A stretch of 64,000 bases of DNA from Scalesia atractyloides (Eukaryota; Streptophyta; Magnoliopsida; Asterales; Asteraceae): positions 39,503,126 through 39,567,125 of the forward strand of contig CAMTDV010000017.1 in assembly GCA_947069175.1 (NCBI GenBank), read 5' to 3'. The stretch's first letter is position 1; the number at the start of each line of letters is the position of its first letter. The notes under the pieces were generated by a model. It made no database searches. It worked only from the letters and a program-made list of their open reading frames with translations, and was not told the DNA's origin. Shown one piece after another: positions 57,298 to 64,000 of the stretch. A program made the position numbers and the translations under genes.

Positions 57298-59519
57298 TGT
57301 ATATATTTGTCAAAAACGGTTTTCCAAAACCCCGCTCCGTTTTGTAATCGAATATCAAGTTATAAATGTCACGTTGTGTATTTATGGTTATTTTGATTTT
57401 TAATGTTACATAATTAATAAACAAACTAAACTATAAAAATTATATTTGATAAAAAGTGAAAACAAAATAAATAAAAATAAAATGTTGCTGCTGGGACTCG
57501 AACCCGGGTCAGCCGGGTTGTAACTCCAAAGGTTTAACATTCACACGCATAACCACTCCGCCACTTGTTTGTTTTCTGTCAAATCTAGGAAACAAATGAG
57601 TCCTATATTCAAACCTAGATAAACCGGTTGCGCCAACTGAAAAACTGAAATCGGCTATTCAACCGTCTAAACGTTTGAATAATCGCGATTTCAGGTTTAT
57701 AACCGATGCACCGACGATTTTAATCAATTCAGACTTGACTTGACTTCAATTCTGAGGATGATGAGTTTTATAACCGAAACTATTCAACAATCCGAATTAC
57801 TTTAATCAAAGAGCTTCTTCGCGACTCACAAACACTCTGCACACCTTCAATTACATTTCCGCACACTTTACAGTCCACCGGAGAAGTTTATTTTGCTTGC
57901 CGGAAAATTCTGCAAGTTCGCCGGAAAACCGTGTTCTTAATCAAAACGGTAAGTCTTTCAATACCGTCCTAGTTTAACCATTGTTATGCTATTTCTAACT
58001 CAAACCTTTCAATTGAAATCGAATTCGGACACTGTTATCAGATAATTCCAGTTCGCCGGAAAATTTCTGGAAATCTTTATCTTCGTCTGTAAAACGGTAA
58101 GTATAATAAAAATTGGTATATTAACCAAGTTAGACACACAGTCCAGCGGTGGACTGTGTGTGATGTTAAAACACAAGTCCCGGGTTCGAAACCTGTTACT
58201 GGCACCAGTTTGATGAATTAAAATGTTTTTGAAATTAAAAGAATTTTGGATAAATCGAATTAATATATAAGTATAATTAAAAACAAGATTATTTCGGGTT
58301 AGACACGTAGCTCGGTTGGTAGAGCTATGTGCACGCGTACGGGAGGTCTCGGGTTCGAGTCTCACCCAGCGCATACATGCACACTGACCGAACCGGTCAA
58401 CAAGTCAACGGTCAACGGTCAACGCAAAAATAAACAATTTTTTTTATATTTTTTATTTATTTAATTTAATTTAAAAATCAATTAAAAATACTTAAAAATA
58501 ATATTTTTAAAGATAGAAAATAGTCTTAAACTCACAAAAATATATCTAAAAATCTTGTTAAAATTATTAAAAAAATCCACTCATTTACTATATTTTCCGT
58601 TATTATTTAGGTTAGTTAATTCTCGTTGTTCCGCACTTCCAACTCGTGCGCATCTCACCATCTCCAATCAAACGCACCCAATGTGAGTGAATCTTTACAA
58701 ATTCCCCGCTTTAATCACGTTTTGGGGTGTATCATGTGTCTTGCTATATATTATATTTAAATCATTGTGCATACGTCATATCATGAACTTGTGTATTCAG
58801 TTTGGTTTCAACTGTTTGTGTGGTTATTGTTAGATTCATTTTATTATTTCAGTACATGCAATTTCATAGGCCGCCGCTCCCCATTACATTATGAGCGTTG
58901 AGCATGTTCCCCATTACATTATGTGCGTGAACCTGGCGTGCCAACATACGATCGGCTCCGTTTGATTGAGCCTTGATCGCACAGACATTTATCATTTTCA
59001 GTACATGCAATACGATCGGCTCCGTTTGATTGAGCCTTGATCGCACAGTTTCATTCATGTTATTTATCGTATGATGTTGGTATGTTAATGTATGCTATCA
59101 TATGTTATTGTATGTTTTAGATGTGATTGCAATTGCTACTGCTTGATTATTTACATTTGGTCATTTATGATTATGCACAATTTTTCATTGATAAACTAAC
59201 AAGAAATTCAATAATCAATGTTTATCTAACAAGGTTCACTCGCCAACTTATGTTGACCCAAAAACCCCCATTTTTACACATGATACAGGTGAACCAGCTG
59301 CAGCCAGAAACACATAGGATTGGACTAGAAGGATAAAATGATTTAGAGCTTGGAATTATTTTGTTTGGTTATTTTCTTTGTATTGTATGGACATGTTTGG
59401 ATTATTTGGAATGTAATTTTGACTTTAATAAATATGAAACATATTAGTAAATATCATGAGCTTTGGTGATAACCCAATTATGCCCCGACTCTTATTCCGC
59501 TGCGGGTCGGGGTGTGACA
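57298..59519 (+). mobile_element. Solo LTR of a chromovirus (subfamily C), nested in the 3' LTR
   Basis: 2222 bp, starting about TGTATATATTTG and ending GGTCGGGGTGTGACA. It is clearly related to LTRs A and B but diverged in most of its length. tRNA-like modules: R (57484-57570, minus; A-box-like at 57563-57553, B-box-like at 57503-57493), 1 (58130-58200; perfect 11-bp stem at 58135-58160, B box GGTTCGAAACC at 58183-58193) and 3 (58296-58375; A box 58308-58319, B box 58352-58362, 44 apart). Flanks are ATATA and, offset by one base, ATATA, so the 5-bp duplication is probable but not exact. Confidence 0.88.
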
Positions 59520-59780
59520 GATATATAATTAAAACAGAGAATATTTCAGGTTAGACACGTAGCTCAGTTGGTAGAGCTGCGTGCACGTATACGAGAGGTC
59601 ACGAGTTCGAACCTCACTCAGCGCATAATTAAACAACAAACCGACCGGTCAACGGTCAACGGTCAACAGTCAACAGAGTCAAAAAGTCAACATTTTTTTA
59701 TTTTATTTATTTTTTTTATTTAATCAGAAAATTATTTAAAAATACTTAAAAATAATTTTTTTTAAAGTTAGAAAATGTCC
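59520..59780 (+). mobile_element. 3' LTR of the gag-only chromovirus, right part, truncated
   Basis: Resumes where 57297 left off and matches 51597-51860. It includes tRNA-like module 3 (A box 59560-59571, B-box-like 59604-59614, 44 apart). It stops after AAAATGTCC and joins gag coding sequence of another element, losing about 1 kb of LTR. Confidence 0.88.
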
Positions 59781-62700
59781 TGGTGGAATACTGAAAAAGG
59801 GAAGAGGGGAATTGATGATGCAATGGCCTTAACTTGGGAGGAATTGAGAGAAATCATGACTAGGCGTTTCTGTCCTAGGAGTGAAATTAAAAAGTTGGAG
59901 GACGAATTTCATTCTTTAAAGCAGAAGGAGGGAGATCACACCACCTATAACAAGAGGTTCTTAGAGTTGAATCAAATGGTTCCAAATTTGTTTACCCTAA
60001 CTTATCGTTTGATCGAGTATTATATTCGAGGACTTCCCTCGAAAATTCAAGATTCAGTTCTCAGCATTTCACCGGTAACACTTGAAGCTTCTATGGAGCT
60101 AGCGACTGAACTGACCGAGAATCGGATTCGCAACGGGAAGTTTAAAGAAGAGAAAAAGAAAGCCCCTGTTGAGGGTCAAACTTCAAACCATTCCATCTCT
60201 TCCTCTAAGTTTGCTAACAAGAGGAAGCGCAACACCAGAAACTTCGCCGTTACACAAACCAACCTCCCTATTCCTGCTGCACCCATTACCCAGCTTGCCC
60301 CTTCACCCGCACCATACAAAAGACCATACTCTGGCACATTACCAAAATGCAACCGTTGCCAATTTCACCATTCTCCTGATTACCCTTGCCAACATTGCAC
60401 CGGCTGTGGTCGCGCATGTCATACTGTTCAAACCTGCCGCATGCCTCAGCGAACGAACCGCCACCAGCCTTCAACCCAAACCCACCAGCAAATAATGGGT
60501 CAAGCCCAACAACCCTTACTATATCCACCCACCCAACATTTAGCCCAAACATATTACCAACCCAATTATCCTATGGGTCAACCTATGCGGGCTTGCTACA
60601 ATTGCGGAGACCCAAGCCATTTCAGAAACACTTGTCCAAGGTTGGTAAACATTATTCATGCTCAGGCCCAAGCCAACCCGGTGAATCAAGCGAACCAAGC
60701 TCCTCCACCTGCAAGAGGAAGAGCTTTCAATATCAACGCTAATCAGGCTAGGGCTGACGGCAATGTGGTTAACGGTACGTTCCTTATTAATGGTCGATAT
60801 GCATCCATGTTGTTTGATACTAGCGCGGATAAAAGTTTTGTGTCCTTAGAGTTTGAACCTATCCTAAACCAAAATCGTGATAAGCTCATGGAATCCATAA
60901 CAGTAGAAGTTGCTGACGGGAAACCGGTCTCATTGAACTCTATTATACGTAATTGCACTCTTACTCTAAACGACCATAATTTTCTAGTTGACCTTATTCC
61001 TATGAAGTTGGGAAGTTTTGATATCATAATCGGTATGGACTGGCTTAGTCAACATCAGGCAGAAGTTGTATGTCGCGAAAAGTTTATACGTATTCCTCTT
61101 TCAAACGGTCAGACTCTTCGAATCTTTGGAGAAACCTCGTCGAAAGGGCTCAGCTTAATGTCTTGTCTTCAAGCTCAAAAATATCTTCGCAAGAATTATG
61201 TCGCGTTTTTAGCTCATATCATCAAAAAGGGAACCATGGAGAAGAAACTTGAAGACATTCCAGTAGTAAAAGATTTCCCGCAAGTTTTTCCTGACGACAT
61301 TTCAGGACTTCCTCCAGTTAGAGAAGTCGAATTCCGTATTGATCTTATACCTGGTGCTACACCAGTTGCAAAGTCTCCTTATAGGTTAGCCCCCTCTGAA
61401 ATGCAAGAGCTAGCCAGTCAATTACAAGAGTTGACTGACAAGGGATTCATACGTCCTAGCTCATCGCCTTGGGGTGCACCTGTCCTTTTTGTAAAGAAGA
61501 AAGATGGATCGTTTCGTATGTGCATCGACTACAGAGAGCTCAACAAATTAACAATCAAGAATCGCTATCCTTTACCTCGCATTGATGATCTTCCTGACCA
61601 ACTTCAAGGTGCCAGCTACTTTTCCAAAATCGACCTTCGATCTGGTTATCATCAACTTAGGGTGCATGAAGAAGATGTCCCAAAGACCGCATTTCGAACT
61701 CGTTATGGCCATTATGAATTTATGGTCATGCCATTTGGTTTAACCAATGCTCCAGCAGTCTTCATGGACCTAATGAACAGAGTCTGCAAACCTTATCTTG
61801 ATCGATTTGTTATAGTCTTCATCGACGACATTCTCATTTATTCAAAGTCTAAGTCTGATCATGAGCGCCATCTTCGACTTATCCTTACACTTCTAGAGAA
61901 TGAAAAGCTTTACGCCAAATTCTCCAAATGTGAATTCTGGTTAAAAGAGGTGCAATTCCTCGGACATGTAGTTAATGACAAGGGAATACATGTCGACCCC
62001 TCAAAGATCAAAGCGGTACAAGAATGGCAAGCTCCACGTACACCAACTGAAGTAAGATCTTTTCTTGGTTTGGCTGGTTATTATCGTCGTTTCATTTCAA
62101 ACTTCTCTCGCATTGCTGTACCACTCACGGCTTTAACTCATAAGGGAAAACCTTTCATATGGGGACCCAAGCAAGAAGAAACCTTCCAAACCCTTAAACA
62201 AAAACTTTGTGATGCACCAATTCTCACTCTTCCTGAAGGTTGTGATGATTTCGTGGTCTATTGTGACGCGTCAGGACAAGGATTAGGCTGCGTTCTAATG
62301 CAAAGAGGAGAAGTTATAGCTTATGCCTCGAGACAACTCAAGACGCATGAGAAGAACTACACCACCCATGACCTAGAACTTGGAGCCGTTGTGTTCGCTC
62401 TTAAGATATGGAGACATTATCTCTATGGTACTAAGTGTGAAATATACACTGACCACAAGAGTCTTCAACATATCTTCAATCAAAATGAGTTAAACATGAG
62501 GCAACGAAGATGGGTCGAACTTCTAAATGACTATGACTGTGAAATTCGATACCACCCTGGCAAAGCAAATGTGGTGGCTGATGCACTTAGTCGAAAGGGT
62601 TATGCGAACTCCATTCGTCTTCTATGTTCGCAAATTATAACTAACATTAAAGATCAAATTCGAGAAGCCCAAAACGTTTCAGTAACGGAAGATGATGTAC

Positions 62701-64000
62701 GAAAGTGAGATGTCCTGTGGAGCTGAACTTAAAATTGAAACTAAATCTGACGGTATTCTGTACTATCTAGATCGTATATGGATTCCTAACCACAACAATC
62801 TTCGTGAAACTCTTATGAATGAAGCTCACAAAACGCGATACTCTATACACCCAGGAGCCGATAAGATGTATTAAGACCTACGATATACCTATTGGTGCCC
62901 TGGAATGAAAAAGGATATTGCTGTTTTTGTTTCTAAGTGCCTTACATGTTCCAAGGTGAAAGCTGAACACCAAAGACCCTCAGGACTTCTGGTCCAACCT
63001 GAAATACCTGTATGGAAGTGGGAAAATATAACCATGGACTTCATTACCGGGTTACCTCGCACTTCTGGTGGGTATGACACTATATGGGTAATAATTGACC
63101 GACTTACAAAATCAGCTCACGTTATTCCTATCCGCGAAGATTTCAAGAACGAAAAGCTAGCTCGTATTTATATCAGCGAAATCGTAAGCCGACATGGGGT
63201 ACCGTTAAGCATTATTTCTGATCGTGATGGTCGTTTCACTTCGCGAACATGGCAAGCAGTACAAGCCGCTATGGGCACGCGATTAGATCTCAGTACCGCC
63301 TATCACCCTCAAACTGATGGTCAATCTGAACGCACCATTCAAACTCTTGAAGATATGCTTCGAGCATGTGTTATAGACTTCAAGGGAAACTGGGACGCTC
63401 ATCTACCATTAGTCGAATTTTCGTACAACAACAGCTACATTCAAGTATCGGCATGGCACCTTTTGAAGCTTTATATGGTCGTAAGTGCCGATCTCCAGTA
63501 TGTTGGCACGAAATTGGGGAAGCTCAAATCACTGGTCCAGAACTGATTCAAGAAACCACAGACAAGATCCATCAAATTCGAAACAATCTTCTAGCGGCTC
63601 AAAGTCGTCAAAAGAATTATGCAGATAAACGACGGAAGCCTTTAGAGTTTAACATTGGTGATCATGTACTTCTAAAAGTATCACCGTGGAAGGGAGTAGT
63701 TCGTTTGGGTCAAAAAGGCAAGCTAGCACCACGCTACGTAGGACCTTTCAAGATACTCGAAAGAGTAGGTTCTGTAGCATACAAGCTTGATCTACCAGAA
63801 GAACTCAACAGGATTCATCCCACATTTCACGTATCAAACTTAAAGAAGTGCCTCGCGGATGAAAACCTCCACATTCCGCTGGAAGATATTCAGATTGATG
63901 AATCTATGCATTTTATTGAAAGACCTGTAGAGATCATGGACTCCAGAGAAAAACGTTTACGACGAAGTCGCATTCCAATTGTTAGGGTAAGCTGGGAGTC
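59775..64000 (+). pseudogene. Gag-pol of a Tekay/Del-type chromovirus, broken and partial
   Basis: The long frame 59775-62708 begins at an ATG supplied by LTR sequence; true gag sequence starts at TGGTGGAATAC (59782). Residue numbers count from 59775. Gag capsid part, two zinc knuckles (second C274-C287); protease with DTSAD at 348-352 where DTGA or DSGA is usual; reverse transcriptase with FRMCIDYRELNKL and FIDD (682-685); RNase H (YCDASGQGLGCVL, then NVVADALSRK). A frameshift near 62690 gives a TGA at 62706-62708, and an in-frame TAA lies at 62872-62874. Integrase has DFITGLP, SDRDGRF and HPQTDGQSE. A one-base loss near 63438 shifts the frame; the C-terminal region and the start of a chromodomain-like segment (RRSRIPIVRVSWES) run to the window edge. 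The 5' LTR and gag N-terminus are absent. Confidence 0.93.

Noticed and set aside
57293..59525. An exact 5-bp target duplication for solo LTR C
   Set aside because: ATATA occurs on both sides but is offset by one base on the right, and the local sequence is AT repeats, so an exact duplication cannot be claimed.
1..64000. CRISPR arrays, bacterial operons, rRNA genes
   Set aside because: None found; the introns, LTRs and MITEs mark this as plant nuclear DNA.

Overview
This is a nuclear genomic window from a flowering plant. It holds one intact multi-exon host gene in a sea of nested LTR retrotransposons and Mutator-type DNA elements. The host gene (15289-19553, +) reads through ten coding exons as a 325-residue cytosolic O-acetylserine(thiol)lyase (cysteine synthase). 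The retroelement types suggest a eudicot, most likely Asteraceae: an Athila lineage with ATHILA ORF1, a large copia-like element with an env-like ORF of the kind common in Asteraceae genomes, and Tekay/Del chromoviruses. The family assignment is inference.

Layout. 1-13292: an Athila-type Ty3/gypsy element (+) with the end of its 5' LTR, a tRNA-Asp primer site, broken gag and pol, an ATHILA ORF1-like gene and a complete 1905-bp 3' LTR. A chromovirus solo LTR (7109-9835, 5-bp target duplication GATTT) is nested in it. 14108-14821: a foldback Mutator-like element (9-bp duplication) directly upstream of the cysteine synthase promoter. 15289-19553: the gene, with two copies of one hAT-like MITE in introns 3 and 8. 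20851-21110: a plant snRNA-type promoter (USE plus TATA) on an unidentified transcript. 21632-25052: three more Mutator-like elements, one a Pack-MULE carrying exons that resemble TIME FOR COFFEE. 26380-27660: a fossil chromovirus pol (-). 31878-32231: a probable small host gene (-). 35100-39256: decayed Athila-type remains. 39257-49929: a copia-like element (-) with both LTRs and a TATTA duplication, carrying gag and env-like sequence but no pol; it is interrupted by an Athila-type solo LTR (43388-45207, duplication ACCTT). 50180-59780: a chromovirus with LTRs and an intact gag ORF but no pol, whose 3' LTR is split by another solo LTR (57298-59519). 59781-64000: a pol-bearing chromovirus relative, broken by two frameshifts and a stop codon, running off the window.

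Most notable observations. (1) All chromovirus LTRs here, from at least three diverged subfamilies, carry a cluster of tRNA-like modules. Each has A-box/B-box-like motifs, and each forward module has a long stem-loop that is kept by compensatory changes. This is structurally analogous to Cassandra elements, which carry 5S rRNA sequence. (2) Three different Athila-type LTRs each carry family-specific palindromes with an ACG-CCGT core just upstream of a TATA box. In the first element the same palindromes and TATA-like sequences recur between pol and the ATHILA ORF1-like gene, which looks like an internal promoter. (3) Two unrelated retroelements in one window have lost all of pol while keeping gag.
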